Positions 1-11,619 are shown, counted from the stretch's first letter. The stretch is 64,000 nt of DNA from Cordia subcordata (GCA_028554755.1 JAPTOF010000025.1:62001-126000); one strand, 5' to 3'. The notes: generated by a model not told the origin, from the sequence alone. Made by a program: numbers and translations.

Positions 1-1285
1 GCAGCACTTCATTCAATGATGTCTTCAAGAGACAGAAAGAAGAAAACGCCCAAAGAGCTCAAGGAGTTAACATGCAAACCAAAGCTCAAACACAAAATAA
101 GCAAAATGCTTGGCGCAAACCACTTAAACTCAGGTATGTTCCTTCCCCAAGTGATCCTTCACCCGATTGGGGAGGTGTTTTTGCTGAGCATATCAATACA
201 AATTTTAAATTTGATGAAGAGCATGCTTACAATATTGTGGAAGGCAAGAGGGAAGTTGTTGATCCTCGGATGATCTTTATGAAGAGGGTGATAAATTTTG
301 GAGTCATTGCTTAGTTGGGCGTTTTAGGAGCTCCACCACCTTTTTTCTTAATCAAAAATATGGTGGAATTTGCTTGGAAGAAATTTGGTAAAGTGGACAT
401 ACATACTAAAGGAAAAGGTCTTTTCCTTTTCAAATTTGAAAATGAAGAAATTTGTCAAAAAGTCCTTCAACAACTTTGGCATGTTAACCATAGACCGTTG
501 CTTAGAAAATGGGAACCCAACCTCGAGTTTGTGAACCTATCATGTAATAAAGTTCCAATTTGGATTAAGCTTTGGGATGTTCCATTGAGTCTATACTCTA
601 AAAGAGGGCTTGGTTACATTGCCTCTTTCATTGGTAAGCCTATTCAAATGGATGCACTTACGGATTCTAGAAGGAACTGGACTTTGCTAGGGTTTGCATT
701 GAAGTGGATCTTGAAGGAAACCTCCCGGATGTTGTGTTTCCAAAACTCAAGAATGGTACAAGAGCAAAAGTTGAGGTTGAATATGCTTGGAAGCCAAGCA
801 AATGCATACATTGTAAAATGGTTGGGCATGTTGAGGAGAATTGCCCCTTGAAGCCGAAAACACAACAAAATCCTCAAACTACTCACTTTGGGCAGCAAGC
901 AAAAACTCGCCAAGAATGGCAAGTTGTGGGCAAATAGCAAGCTCCATTGAAGAATCATGAGGGTTTGAGCAATGAAATTTCCACTCCAAATAAGGAAATG
1001 AAGTCTACTAGGCCAAATTCTCCTAAGGTTACAATTGACTCAACTCTAAATCGTCAAAATTGCTTTGAAGTCCTTGGCCGGGAGGATGAGCACAATGAAG
1101 ATACTTTGAATATTGAAGATGAAGTTGGGATGAAAGTTGAAAGGAAACTTGATTCCTTTGGACACAAGGAATAAGTTGATATCCTCAACCAAGCAAATGA
1201 AAAAGAAGATGATGATCCAATTGCGGAGCAAGATAATTCATGGAAAGATGATAGAGGGGGGCTGGTCACCACTCATACCTCTTAA
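1..1285 (+). pseudogene. LINE A1 ORF1 (DUF4283/RRM-like plus CCHC knuckle), partial and frameshifted
   Basis: ORF1 of plant L1 elements encodes the nucleic-acid-binding partner of the retrotransposition particle. Visible in order are the lead-in PSPSDPSPDW (near 140-165), the GAPPPFFLIKN block (about 330-360), the RRM-like core ending SFIGKPIQMDALTDSRR (about 625-672), and a zinc knuckle CIHCKMVGHVEENC (about 803-844) with C-x2-C-x4-H-x4-C spacing. A hydrophilic tail follows. The frame breaks near 165, 310 and 675, and a stop lies at about 935. The final TAA overlaps the ORF2 ATG as TAATG at 1283-1287. Not functional as read. Confidence 0.85.
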
Positions 1286-4200
1286 TGATTTTGTGTGCAT
1301 GGAACATTAGGGGTTTCAATTCCCCTAAAAAGCATAAAGAAATGAAGAACCTAATAAACAAGCATAGGCTTGATTGTTTTTGTGTTTTGGAGACCAAAGT
1401 GGACAATGATACTCTCATTGCTTCATATTTTAACACTTTGGGTTTTGCAAACTACATCGATGATAATTTGGTCGCGAATTTGGGTTTTTTGGAAGCAACA
1501 CATCAAGGCTACAATAATTGACACTATGGATCAAGGAATCCTTTGCCATTTGGAAATTCCATCCCAAGTTCCTATTTTTGTGGCTTTTGTGTATGGTAGG
1601 AATGATCCTTCAAGAAGACAGCACCTTTGGGCAAAAATTGAAAGTTGGAGTGTAAGGTGTTATAACGGGCCACTTTGTATTCTTGGAGACTTTAATGAGG
1701 TTCTGAATTGTGGAGATAGATCTTCCACCACCACCATTGCTCCAAGTGCGTTGGATTTCAAGAATTGCATTTCTCAAGCTAGACTCTCTGAGATTAAGAC
1801 TATTGGGCCTCATTTCACTTGGACCAACCAAGCTCCAAAGGCAATCTTATTGCAAGTAAGTTGGATAGAGCTCTTGTCAACACCTTTTGGATGGACCACT
1901 TGGATCACTCTTCTCTCTTAGTGGATAGCCCAGGTATTTCAGACCATTGTCCTCTTGTGGTTCATACTTGCATCATCAAGCCTTCTTCACCAAAGCCTTT
2001 CAAGTTCTACAATGCTTGGACAACTCATCCTCTTTTCTTGCATGAGGTGGAAAAACATTGGAATGCACGGGTTTTTGGCACTCCAATGTTCATTCTTTTC
2101 CAAAAACAAAAAGCACTCAAAAGAGTGCTCAAGGATTTTGACAAGAATTATTTCTCCTGCATCCCAAGTCAAGTTGAGGATCTTAAAAGAACCCTTTCGG
2201 ATGTCCAACTTGCCATGCTGAATGGGTACCTTAATGAAGAGGCTCTTAACAAAGAAAAGGAGATTATGAGGAATATTGAAGAGCTTGAAGACACCTATAA
2301 AAGATGCTCCACCAAAAGGCTCGCATACATTGGATTAAAGATGGAGATGCTAATACAAAGTTCTTCCACAATAAGTTTCGTGAAAGGAAAAACATAAACT
2401 CCATCTTTGCCATTAACGACAATGAGGGGAATCTCATCACTTCAAAGGAGGAGATAAAGGCTGAATTCATCTCCTACTTCAAAAATCTCTTTGGCACTCC
2501 TCACATTCAATTGCTAGTGTGGAGACCATCAAAAGCATTTTAGGAAAACCATTGAGGAAAGTTGCTTGGCAAAGCTTGCTGCTCCCATTACCTTTGAGGA
2601 AATCAAAACAACTCTTTTCTCCATTAATCCAAACAAGAGCCCGGGCCGGATGGCTATACTTCACACTTCTACAAGATGGCTTGGGAGGTTGTTGGGAAGA
2701 TGTGCACAAAGCAATAAAGTCTTTTTTCCACTCCTCAAAGTTGCTCCAAGAGGTAAATGCTACTTATATTGCCCTTATTCCCAAAGTCCAAAACCCTTCT
2801 TGGGTAAAAGATTTTAGGCCTATTTCTTGCTGCAACACCATTTATAAATGCATATCCAAGATTCTTGCAAATAGGCTCAAAGAGTGTTTGCCTTCTATCA
2901 TCTCTTGGAATCAATCGGCTTTTATTAAAGGGAGGCTTATTAATGAGAATATTCTTGTTGCACATGATATCCTTAGAGGCTATTCAAGAACTCATATTTC
3001 TCCTCGTTGTGCACTCAAAGTTGATATCATGAAGGCTTTTGATTCACTCAATTGGAATTTTATTGAATGTACTCTTCATGCGTTTGGCTTCCCAAGTTTC
3101 TTTGTGAAATGGATCATGTCTTGTATCACATCAACAAGTTTCTCTGTGGCAATCAATGGAAGTTTAGAGGGTATTTTAAAGGAGCAAATGGGATAAGGCA
3201 AGGATCCTCTCACCATACATTTTTGTTATTTGCATGGAAGTATTATCATGCATGCTCAACAAGTTGGAACAAGATCAAAAGTTTGGGTTTCATCCAAAAT
3301 GTGCAAAGTTGAGGTTGAACAATCTTTGTTTTGCTGATGACCTTTTATCTTTTGCAAAGGAAATATCAAATCAATTGAGTGCATTATGGATGTCTTGGAG
3401 AACTTTTGCTCTCTCTCGGTCTTAAAGCAAACCCTTCCAAGAGTAATATTTTCTTTGGTGGTGTTCCTCATGAAACAAAGCTGGCCATTCTCTGCAAAAT
3501 GAACTTCAAAGAAGGTAATCTTCCTATAAGATATTTGGGTGTTCCTCTTGTGTCAAGGAAGCTCCGTAGGGCAGATTGTTTACCTCTTTTGGAGAAAATC
3601 AATAGAAGGCTTGAAAGCTGGACCAATCATTGGCTTGCCTACATGGGTAGATTAACCCTTATCAAATCCACACTCTTGCAAATTTGTTCCTTTTGGGCTG
3701 GTGCATTTCTTCTTCCCAAAAGTATCATTCAAAAATTGAATCCAAATTTTGTGCTTTCCTTTGGAAGAATACTGGGCTAAGATTGCATGGAAAGACATTT
3801 GTCTCCCTCTTGATGAAGGTGGACTTGGTATCCGGAAGATTGAAGACATCAACAGACTTTTCTCCTTAAATCCTTTTGGAGAATGTATACTTGTAGGGAT
3901 TCTCTTTGGAGCAATTGGATGCAAATTAACTACATCAAGGACAAATCGATTTGGACTCTCACCACTTCTAAGGATGATAGTTGGGTTCTCAAAAACCTCC
4001 TCAAAATTCGAAACTTTGCAAGAGCCCATATCTCTCATGTAATTTGCAATGGAAAGCACACGCACTTTTGGCATGACAAATGGCACACACATGGGGTACT
4101 TAGCAATTTTTGGAGCAGCACTCTCAACAATCCACCATACTATGCTAAGGTGTGTGACATTTTCGTTTTTGGTAATTGGTTTTGGCCTATTCATCTCATG

Positions 4201-4850
4201 CATTTTGATCCACCTTGCACCAATCTTGTGGAAGAAAATCTTGATGCTTTTACTTGGAAACTTTCTCCAAATGGTGAATTCACTTTCTCGCACACTTGGG
4301 AGGAAATCAGAAGGAAGAAGAATAAAGTTGATTGGCACTATATTGTTTGGTTCAAAGGACATACACCAAGACATGCATTTTTTACTTGGCTTGCTATTCA
4401 TGATCGACTTTCCACAAAATTCAGATTGCTTTATTGGGGTAGAGAGCTGAATCCCACTTGCATTTTTGCAACTTTGGATGTGAAACTAGAGACCATCTTT
4501 TCTTTAATTGTTGTTTCACTAGAAGGATCTGGAGGAAAGGACTTCATCTTACCATGATCCAAGAAACTTTGATTGATTGGGGAGACATTATTGCTTTTAT
4601 TTCACCTTTTGCACTCGAAGATAATCTTAAAGCTACTATCTTGAAGCACTTTTTGGAGGCTGCAATCTACTTCATTTGGATTGAGAGGAATCATCGTGAA
4701 TTTCACAAGAGTTTCAAGACAGAGGAGCAAATCTTTTCATCCATCTTTAATCATGTTAGACTTAAATGCATTGTTGGAAAATATTTCACTACTTCTAGTT
4801 TGAATAGGAAAATTTGTAAATTGTGGGGGATGGAAGAAATCCTCCTTTGA
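1285..4850 (+). pseudogene. LINE A1 ORF2: AP endonuclease, reverse transcriptase, zf-RVT; frameshifted
   Basis: ORF2 of L1-type LINEs nicks the target DNA and reverse-transcribes the element RNA there. The endonuclease (about 1285-1960) shows WNIRGFNSP, LETKV, LGDFNEVL and SDHCPLV. The RT (about 2600-3580) shows FRPISCCNTIYKC, SAFIKGRLI, KVDIMKAFDSLNW, FADD and RYLGVPL. A zf-RVT domain (about 4380-4580) has the form CxxC...ETRDHLFFNC. The last frame ends at a TGA at 4848-4850. Frame breaks lie near 1475, 1840, 2330, 2510, 2645, 3195, 3350, 3775, 3870 and 4460. The GIRQGDPLSP motif near 3195-3215 is damaged: GGATCC here against GGGGATCCCC in A2. Confidence 0.88.
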
Positions 4851-4922
4851 TCAGTTTGTATTTGTAATTTTGTTTTCTTTCTTGAATGAAATTTCTTACT
4901 TTCCTCGCAAAAAAAAAAAAAA
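4851..4922 (+). other. LINE A1 3' UTR and poly(A) tail
   Basis: About 58 bases of T-rich 3' UTR follow the ORF2 stop. They end in ctttcctcgc and 14 A residues at 4909-4922. The same end is seen in A2 and, inverted, in A3. Confidence 0.9.
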
Positions 4923-4937
4923 GTGGATCCATGCAAA
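4923..4937 (+). repeat. Right target-site duplication of LINE A1
   Basis: gtggatccatgcaaa directly follows the poly(A). The same 15 bases flank A2 on both sides (9445-9459 and 15250-15264). The left copy for A1 lies before the window. Confidence 0.85.
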
Positions 4938-5861
4938 TTATATCAAGAATAGCTCCATTTGGGCCGTACAAATTCCTCATGATGCAAGCTGGATCATAAA
5001 GTCTCTTTTGCAAATCCGTGGGGTTGCAAGGAATTTCATCCAACATGGACTTGGCAATGGCACAAATACTTTTTTTTTGGCTGGACAATTGGCATCAAGA
5101 AGGTCCTCTTCTCGACCATTGGAGCTCAACCTTCCCTTCACCTCCTTTGCTTGCCAAGGTTTGCGACATCTATATTAATGGTCAATGGACTTGGCCTTTA
5201 AATCTTCTCCGTGTCCAGATTCCACTTGTCAATCTTGATGAAAATGTCCATGATTCTTCTCTTTGGCTGCCTTCAAAGAACGGCAATTTTTCATTTAAGC
5301 TTACTTGGGATCATATTCGTAAGAAGGGTCATACAGTTAACTGGCACAATTCGGTTTGGCACAAAGGTCATAACCCTAGACATGGTTTCATTTGCTGGCT
5401 TGTTTTTCATGATCGGCTTTCAACTCTTCAAAAATTATTAAGTTGGGGGACTGATTGCAAACCCACTTTGTATCTTTTGTCGCATGGGTTGTGAAACAAG
5501 AGATCACCTTTTTTTCGAATGTAGCTTCACACGCAGAATTTGGAGACATGGTCTTGCAATCTCCCTTGTTCCAGAGAAGTTGATTTGTTGGGATGAAATT
5601 TGTGCCTATCTCACACCTTTTGCTCTTGAAAATAACTTGAAAGCTACTATCCTTAAGCATCTTCTTGGAGCATCCGTTTACCACATTTGGGTTGAAAGAA
5701 ACCAGCGTATTTTCAAGCAAGAAGCAAAAACGGAGGATCAAATCACAAGTACTATCTTCAATGAAGTTAGAACTCGTATTATCTTTGGTAGGAAATTTCC
5801 TTCAAATGCGCTGAATATTGCCTTGTGTAAATTGTGGAAATTAGATGAGATACTCGGTTAG
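4923..5861 (+). pseudogene. LINE B0 ORF2 C-terminal part with zf-RVT domain
   Basis: The coding sequence begins at KWIHANYIKNSSIW, continues through DNWHQEGPLLDHWS and an LTWDHIRKKG segment, and reaches a zinc-binding block around 5450-5560 (CRMGCETRDHLFFECSFTRRIW). It ends at the TAG at 5859-5861. Frame shifts occur near 5080 (in a T run) and near 5470. This is the post-RT C-terminal region only; the endonuclease and RT of this copy lie before the window. Confidence 0.82.
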
Positions 5862-5945
5862 GTTTCTCCATTCCTTTTTCTGATTCTTGTACTTGAACGT
5901 TTCTTTTATGAAATCTTACTTACTCAGCCAAAAAAAAAAAAAAAA
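5862..5945 (+). other. LINE B 3' UTR and poly(A)
   Basis: A short T-rich 3' UTR ends in ttactcagcc followed by 16 A residues (5930-5945). Confidence 0.88.
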
Positions 5946-6971
5946 CATTGGAGTGTGAGGGTTTTTGGCACTCCTATGTTTTCTCTCTTTCAAAAACAAA
6001 AATCTCTCAAGCAAGCACTAAAGTCTTTCGACAAGAAATACTTTACTACCATTCCGAGTTCTCTCTTGAAGCTCCAAAATATCCTCCATCAAGTTCAGAT
6101 TGAGACTCTCAATGGAAATATTAGGGCTGATTTGATCGAAAAGGAAAAGAATTTGCTGAAGAGTATTGATGAATTGGATAACATTTATAAATCTATGCTT
6201 TCTCAAAAAGCACGGGTAAATTGGATCAAAGAAGGGGATGCAAATTCTAAGTTCTTTCACAACACAATCAAAGGTGGAAGGCATAACAGCTCCGTTTGCA
6301 TGGTCAAGAATGATGAAAATCAGATTCTCACAAATGAGCAAGAAGTCAAGGCTGAATTTGTTGAGTATTTTAGGAAGCTCCTTAGCACTCCTTCAAGCTC
6401 TCTTGCTACTACTGAATTGATCAAAAGTATTGTCGGCAAGACAATTAAAGCTGAAGAAGCAAACTCTCTTCTGGCTCCTATCACTCGTGATGAGATTAAG
6501 AGTGCACTTTTTTCACTCAATCCAAACAAAAGTCCAGGTCCGGATGGCTTTACTTCTCATTTCTACATGGCCTCTTGGGAAATTATTGGTGAGGATGTTT
6601 TGAAGGCGATTACCTCCTCCTTTCAATCATGCAGTCTTCTTAAGGAGGTAAATACAACTATCATTACTCCCGTGCCTAAAATGCAAAATCCATACATGGT
6701 TAAAGACTATAGGCCGATTTCTTGCTGCAATACTATATACAAATGTATCTCCAAGATTCTTGCAAATAGAATAAAAAATTGCTTGCCTCACATCATCTCT
6801 TGGAACCAATCAGCATTTCTCAAGAGTAGACTCATAAAGGAAAACATCCTCATTGCTCATGAACTTATGAGAGGCTATGCAAGAAATCACATCTCCTCTA
6901 GATGTGCTCTCAAAGTGGACATCATGAAAGCTTTTGATTCTCTCAATTGGAAATTCATTGAAGTCTCCCTT
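5946..6971 (+). pseudogene. LINE B1 ORF2, segment 1: end of endonuclease region and N-terminal half of RT
   Basis: An open frame from about 5955 to the A3 insertion point encodes VRVFGTPMFSLF, the linker with WIKEGDANSKFFHN, NKSPGPDGFTSHFY, DYRPISCCNTIYKC, SAFLKSRLI and KVDIMKAFDSLNWKF. Family B keeps the complete NKSPGPDG motif that is damaged in families A, C and E. The segment starts abruptly inside ORF2, so this copy lacks ORF1 and most of the endonuclease. It is interrupted at 6971 by the minus-strand LINE A3 and continues at 8597. Confidence 0.87.
6956..6971 (+). repeat. Target-site duplication of LINE A3, left copy
   Basis: cattgaagtctccctt is identical to 8581-8596 on the other side of the A3 insertion. 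Its last T residues merge with the poly(T) of the inserted element. Confidence 0.93.
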
Positions 6972-8580
6972 TTTTTGCGAGGAAAGTAAGAAATTTCATT
7001 CAAGAAAGAAAACAAAATTACAAAAACAAACTGATCAAAGGAGGATTTCTTCCATCCCCCACAATTTACAAATTTTCCTATTCAAACTAGAAGTAGTGAA
7101 ATATTTTCCAACAATGCATTTAAGTCTAACATGATTAAAAATGGATGAAAAGATTTGCTCCTCTGTCTTGAAACTCTTGTGAAATTCACGATGATTCCTC
7201 TCAATCCAAATGAAGTAGATTGCAGCCTCCAAAAAGTGCTTCAAGATAGTAGCTTTAAGATTATCTTCGAGTGCAAAAGGTGAAAAAAAAGCAATAATGT
7301 CTCCCAATCGATCAAAGTTTCTTGGATCATGGTAAGATGAAGTCCTTTCCTCCAGATCCTTCTAGTGAAACAACAATTAAAGAAAAGATGGTCTCTAGTT
7401 TCACATCCAAAGTTGCAAAATGGATGTGGGATTCAGCTCTCTACCCCTTTTTAGCAATCTGAATTTTGTGGTAAGTCGTTAATGAATATCTAGAGAAGGT
7501 AATAATTCATGTCTTGGTGTATGGCCTTTGAACCAAACAATATAGTGCCAATCAACTTTATTCTTCTTCCTTCTGATTTCCTCCCAAGTGTGCGTAGAAA
7601 GTGAATTCACCATTTGGAGAAAGTTTCAAGTAAAAGCATCAAGATTTTCTTCCACAAGATTGGTGCAAGGTGGATCAAAATGCATGAGATGAATAGGCCA
7701 AAGCCAATTACCAAAAACGAAAATGTCACACACCTTAGCATAGTATGGTGGATTGTTGAGAGTGCTGCTCCAAAAATTGCTAAGAACCCCATGTGTGTGC
7801 CATTTGTCATGCCAAAAGTGCGTGTGCTTTCCATTGCCGAGTACATGAGAGATATGGGCTCTTGCAAAGTTTCAATTTTGAGGAGGTTTTGAGAACCCAA
7901 CTATCATCCTTAGAAGTGGTGAGAGTCCAAATCGATTTGTCCTTGATGTAGTTAATTTGCATCCAATTACTCCAAAGAGAATCCTACAAGTATACATTCT
8001 CCAAAAGGATTTAAGGAGAAAAGTGCTGTTGATGTCTTCAATCTTCCGGATACCAAGTCCACCTTCATCAAGAGGGAGACAAATGTCTTTCCATGCAATC
8101 TTAGCCCAGATTCTTCCAAAGGAAAGCACAAAATTTGGATTCAATTTTTTGAATGATACTTTTGGGAAGAAGAAATGCACCAGCCCAAAAGGAACAAATT
8201 TGCAAGAGTGTGGATTTGATAAGGGTTAATCTACCCATGTAGGAAAGCCAATGATTGGTCCAGCTTTCAAGCCTTCTATTGATTTTCTCCAAAAGAGGTA
8301 CACAATCTGCCTACTGAGCTTCCTTGACACAAGAGGAACACCCAAATATCTTATAGGAAGATTACCTTCTTTGAAGTTCATTTTGCAGAGAATGGCCAGC
8401 TTTGTTTCATGAGGAACACCACCAAAGAAAATATTACTCTTGGAAGGGTTTGCTTTAAGACCCGAGAGAGAGGAAAAGTTCTCCAAGACATCCATAATGC
8501 ACTCAATTGATTTGATATTTCCTTTGCAAAAGATAAAAAGGTCATCAGCAAAACAAAGATGGTTCAACCTCAACTTTGCA
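6972..8580 (-). mobile_element. LINE A3: 5'-truncated family A insertion on the minus strand
   Basis: The segment is the reverse complement of the 3' 1.6 kb of LINE A (compare about 3320-4915). It starts with a short T run at 6970-6976 and gcgaggaaagtaag, the complement of the family A 3' end, and stops inside the RT. Perfect 16-bp duplications flank it. This is a classical target-primed insertion with 5' truncation. Confidence 0.94.
7035..8580 (-). pseudogene. LINE A3 ORF2 3' part (RT from FADD to zf-RVT), frameshifted
   Basis: Reading on the minus strand, the fragment opens at LNHLCFADDLFIF (from about 8573), then SGLKANPSKSNIFFGG, PIRYLGVPLVSRKL and the post-RT region. It ends in the family A C-terminus with a stop at 7035-7037. 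The frame breaks near 8315, 8230, 8105, 7960, 7610 and 7310. The zinc-binding region near 7360-7500 carries extra substitutions relative to A1 and A2. Confidence 0.83.
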
Positions 8581-8596
8581 CATTGAAGTCTCCCTT
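8581..8596 (+). repeat. Target-site duplication of LINE A3, right copy
   Basis: cattgaagtctccctt is an exact copy of 6956-6971. Confidence 0.93.
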
Positions 8597-9459
8597 GTTG
8601 CTTTTGGCTTCCCTACAAAGTTTGTGAATTGGATTATGGCTTGCATCACCGCCACTAGTTTCTCTGTTGCTATTAATGGTAGACTGGGGGGCTTTTTCCA
8701 AGGAGCTAATGGAATTCGACAAGGTGATCCTTTATCACCCTATATCTTTGTCATTCGTATAGAGGTCCTCACGTGCATGCTAAACAAGCTTGAAAGCAGC
8801 CCGTATTTTGACTACCACCCAAAGTGCTCACCTTTGAAGCTAAATCACCTTTGATTTGCGGATGATCTTTTCATTTTTTGCAAAGGAAATCTTCCATCTA
8901 TTACGAGCATCAAGGAAGTTTTGGACCTCTTCTCCACTTATTCAGGGCTCAACATCAATCAAGCCAAAAGTAATATTTTCTTTGGGGGAGTTCCGGATGA
9001 CATAAAGCAAACAATCCTTCAACAATTGGAATTCAAAGAGGGTATTCTTCCCATCCGCTACCTTGGTATTCCTCTTGTCTCAAGAAAACTAAGGAAAGCT
9101 GATTGCATGCCTCTCCTTGAAAAGATCAATGCAAAGCTTGAAAATTGGGCAAACAAATGGCTCTCCTTTGCTGGAAGACTTGTTCTCATCAAATCCATTC
9201 TTATGCAAATTTGTTCCTTTCGGGCAAGTGCTTTCCTCCTCACAAAAGGAACAATGGCAGCAATTGAATCAAAATTCAGATCCTTCCTTTGGAGAGGTAC
9301 CGGGCCAAAAATTGCTCGGAAAGATGTTTGCTTACCATACCTTGAAGCGGGTCTTGGAATTCGAAGATTGAGTGAGATCAATATCACTTACTTACTCAAA
9401 ATCTTTTGGAGAATGTATGCCACCAAAGACACTCTTTGGAGCAAGTGGATCCATGCAAA
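8597..9459 (+). pseudogene. LINE B1 ORF2, segment 2: C-terminal half of RT
   Basis: This continues the RT interrupted by A3. It shows GANGIRQGDPLSPYIFV, a catalytic FADD at about 8855-8870, SGLNINQAKSNIFFGG, PIRYLGIPLVSRKL, LVLIKSILMQICSF and FWRMYATKDTLWSKW. A TGA stop stands where the relatives have Cys before FADD (about 8852). From about 8920 a long frame is open to the A2 insertion point at 9459. Confidence 0.86.
9445..9459 (+). repeat. Target-site duplication of LINE A2, left copy
   Basis: gtggatccatgcaaa is identical to 15250-15264. Two more A residues could extend it but merge with the poly(A). Confidence 0.93.
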
Positions 9460-9636
9460 ACTCTTAAATGAGATGTGTAGCCAAGAAGGTTTCTCTCTCT
9501 ACCATGAAAACACTCTCCCTTCTCTCTAGAATTTTTGCTTCCAGCCACCACCTCTCCTCCACACGCCACCACCAGCATATCTCCATTTTCCATTAAAAAA
9601 ACACCTCTCTCTCAAATTTTTTCTTTTTTCTGATTC
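9460..9636 (+). promoter_or_regulatory. LINE A2 5' UTR, pyrimidine-rich, probable internal promoter region
   Basis: The 177 bases between the left duplication and the first ORF1 ATG are rich in C and T (ctctctctaccatg, cttctctctag, ccaccacctctcc). L1-type LINEs carry an internal promoter in the 5' UTR; that this stretch acts as one is inference. The 5' UTR of LINE D has a similar ggtttctctctctacca segment. Confidence 0.45.
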
Positions 9637-11619
9637 ATGGGAAAGAAAAAGAGAAACTCTCCCCCTACTCGTACTAGCACTCGGCTCAAGGCAAAGGAGA
9701 AGAAGAATGATGTTGCTGCACACACTCTTGCTTGCTCGGGTTCTTCCTCCAAAGTTGAGGTTGATTCGCCTCTTCATCTCACTCAAATGAAGATGCTCAA
9801 TCAACCTCAAGCTTGCTTTTCAAAGAGGTCTATGATGCACTTGAAGATGGCCATCCGTATGAGAGCGAAGAAGTTGATGTCTTTAACAAAACTCAAGTCG
9901 AAATGGCGAGTTCCCTTGCTCCAAACGTTTCAGCTGCTGGAAATGGAGGAAAAGAGTTGAGGAAGAAAGGTTATTGTCCAAAGGAAACGCTGAAATGCAA
10001 GGACCGGTTAAAACTTTTACACATGGGTCCGACCACCTCTCCTAATCACTTCAAAGACTATTTCAGACTTTTCTAAGGAAAACTTGACAACTCAAAAAGT
10101 TGGTCACTTTTAAAATCTGATTCCAACACTTTGTATGCTGGGCCACGTGATAATGCTGAGAATTTCCTCCACTTGCTCATGTTTCAAACGGAAAACCATG
10201 CCAAATCAGAAGACTAAAGAAAATGACGTGGCTGCCAGCATTGCAAGCAAGACACCATGTTAGCCGGTTACAAATCAAGCTTTCTTCCTCACCAAAGCTT
10301 GGGTTTCAAGTTCATGCTCATACTAATAATGGGGATGTCGTTCAAGGCAGCACTTCATTCAATGATGTCTTCAAGAGACAGAAGAAGAAAACGTCCAAAG
10401 AGCTCAAGGAGTTAACATGCAAACCAAAGCTCAAACACAAAATAAGCAAAATGCTTGGCGCAAACCACTTAAACTCGGTATGTTCCTTCCCAAGTGATCC
10501 TTCACCCGATTGGGAGGTGTTTTTGCTGAGCATATCAATACAAATTTTAAATTTGATGAAGAGCATGCTTACAATATTGTGGAAGGCAAGAGGGAAGTTG
10601 TTGATCCTCCGGATGATCTTTATGAAGAGGGTGATAAATTTTGGAGTCATTGCTTAGTTGGGCGCTTTTAGAGCTCCACCACCTTTTTCTTAATCAAAAA
10701 TATGGTGGAATTTGCTTGGAAGAAATTTGGTAAAGTGGACATACATACTAAAGGAAAAGGTCTTTTCCTTTTCAAATTTGAAAATGAAGAAATTTGTCAA
10801 AAGTCCTTCAACAACTTTGGCATGTTAACCATAGACCGTTGCTTAGAAAATGGGAACCCAACCTCGAGTTTGTGAACCTATCATGTAATAAAGTTCCAAT
10901 TTGGATTAAGCTTTGGGATGTTCCATTGAGTCTATACTCTAAAAGAGGGCTTGGTTACATTGCCTCTTTCATTGGTAAGCCTATTCAAATGGATGCACTT
11001 ACGGATTCTAGAAGGAACTGGACTTTGCTAGGGTTTGCATTGAAGTGGATCTTGAAGGAAACCTCCCGGATGTTGTGTTTCCAAAACTCAAGAATGGTAC
11101 AAGAGCAAAAGTTGAGGTTGAATATGCTTGGAAGCCAAGCAAATGCATACATTGTAAAATGGTTGGGCATGTTGAGGAGAATTGCCCCTTGAAGCCGAAA
11201 ACACAACAAAATCCTCAAACTACTCACTTTGGGCAGCAAGCAAAAACTCGCCAAGAATGGCAAGTTGTGGGCAAAAAGCAAGCTCCATTGAAGAATCATG
11301 AGGGTTTGAGCAATGAAATTTCCACTCCAAATAAGGAAATGAAGTCTACTAGGCCAAATTCTCCTAAGGTTACAATTGACTCAACTCTAAATCACAAAAT
11401 TGCTTTGAAGTCCTTGGCGGGAGGATGAGCACAATGAAGATACTTTGAATATTGAAGATGAAGTTGGGATGAAAGTTGAAAGGAAACTTGATTCCTTTGG
11501 ACACAAGGAAGAAGGAGATCCTCAACCAAGCAAATGAAAAGAAGATGATGATCCAATTGCGGAGCAAGATAATTCATGGAAAGATGATAGAGGGGCTGGT
11601 CACCACTCATACCTCTTAA
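9637..11619 (+). pseudogene. LINE A2 ORF1 (basic N-terminus, DUF4283/RRM-like, CCHC), frameshifted
   Basis: The start is placed at the ATG at 9637 because the encoded MGKKKRNS matches the basic MGRKKK start of LINE D ORF1. A conserved FKEVYDALEDG motif follows near 9815-9850. A poorly conserved linker spans about 10080-10330. The DUF4283 core lies at about 10650-11030, and the zinc knuckle CIHCKMVGHVEENC at about 11144-11185. The TAA at 11617-11619 overlaps the ORF2 ATG. Breaks near 9810, 10080, 10470, 10670 and 11400 disable it. The full length would be near 660 codons, similar to LINE D ORF1. Confidence 0.84.

Larger units (their letters stand above)
1..4922 (+). mobile_element. LINE A1, L1-type non-LTR retrotransposon, 5' end outside window
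   Basis: This element holds part of ORF1, all of ORF2, a short 3' UTR and a 14-base A run. It corresponds to A2 at 10346-15249. Its 5' UTR and ORF1 start lie before the window. It sits inside a family B LINE, whose sequence resumes directly after the poly(A). Confidence 0.93.
1..5945 (+). repeat. 10.3-kb tandem duplication, copy 1 (left end outside window)
   Basis: Base 1 onward is nearly identical to 10346 onward, and the match continues through 5945/16271, covering LINE A, its poly(A), the family B 3' end and the B poly(A). The same LINE A insertion sits at the same site in both copies, so this is a segmental duplication made after that insertion. Differences between copies are mostly short indels. 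Confidence 0.9.
4923..5945 (+). mobile_element. LINE family B, 3' end (B0)
   Basis: This is the 3' kilobase of a second LINE family, resuming after the A1 insertion and ending in a 16-base A run at 5930-5945. It is directly followed by a family B ORF2 interior sequence, which marks the junction of the 10.3-kb tandem unit. Confidence 0.88.

Noticed and set aside
3652..4401. Minus-strand 249-codon open frame in LINE A1
   Set aside because: It lies opposite the ORF2 post-RT region, whose plus-strand reading shows clear homology between families; the minus frame shows none.
5946..6971. LINE B1 as an independent 5'-truncated insertion right after the B0 poly(A)
   Set aside because: The identical joint recurs at 16272 and the LINE A insertions occupy the same site in B0 and B1, so tandem duplication explains it more simply.
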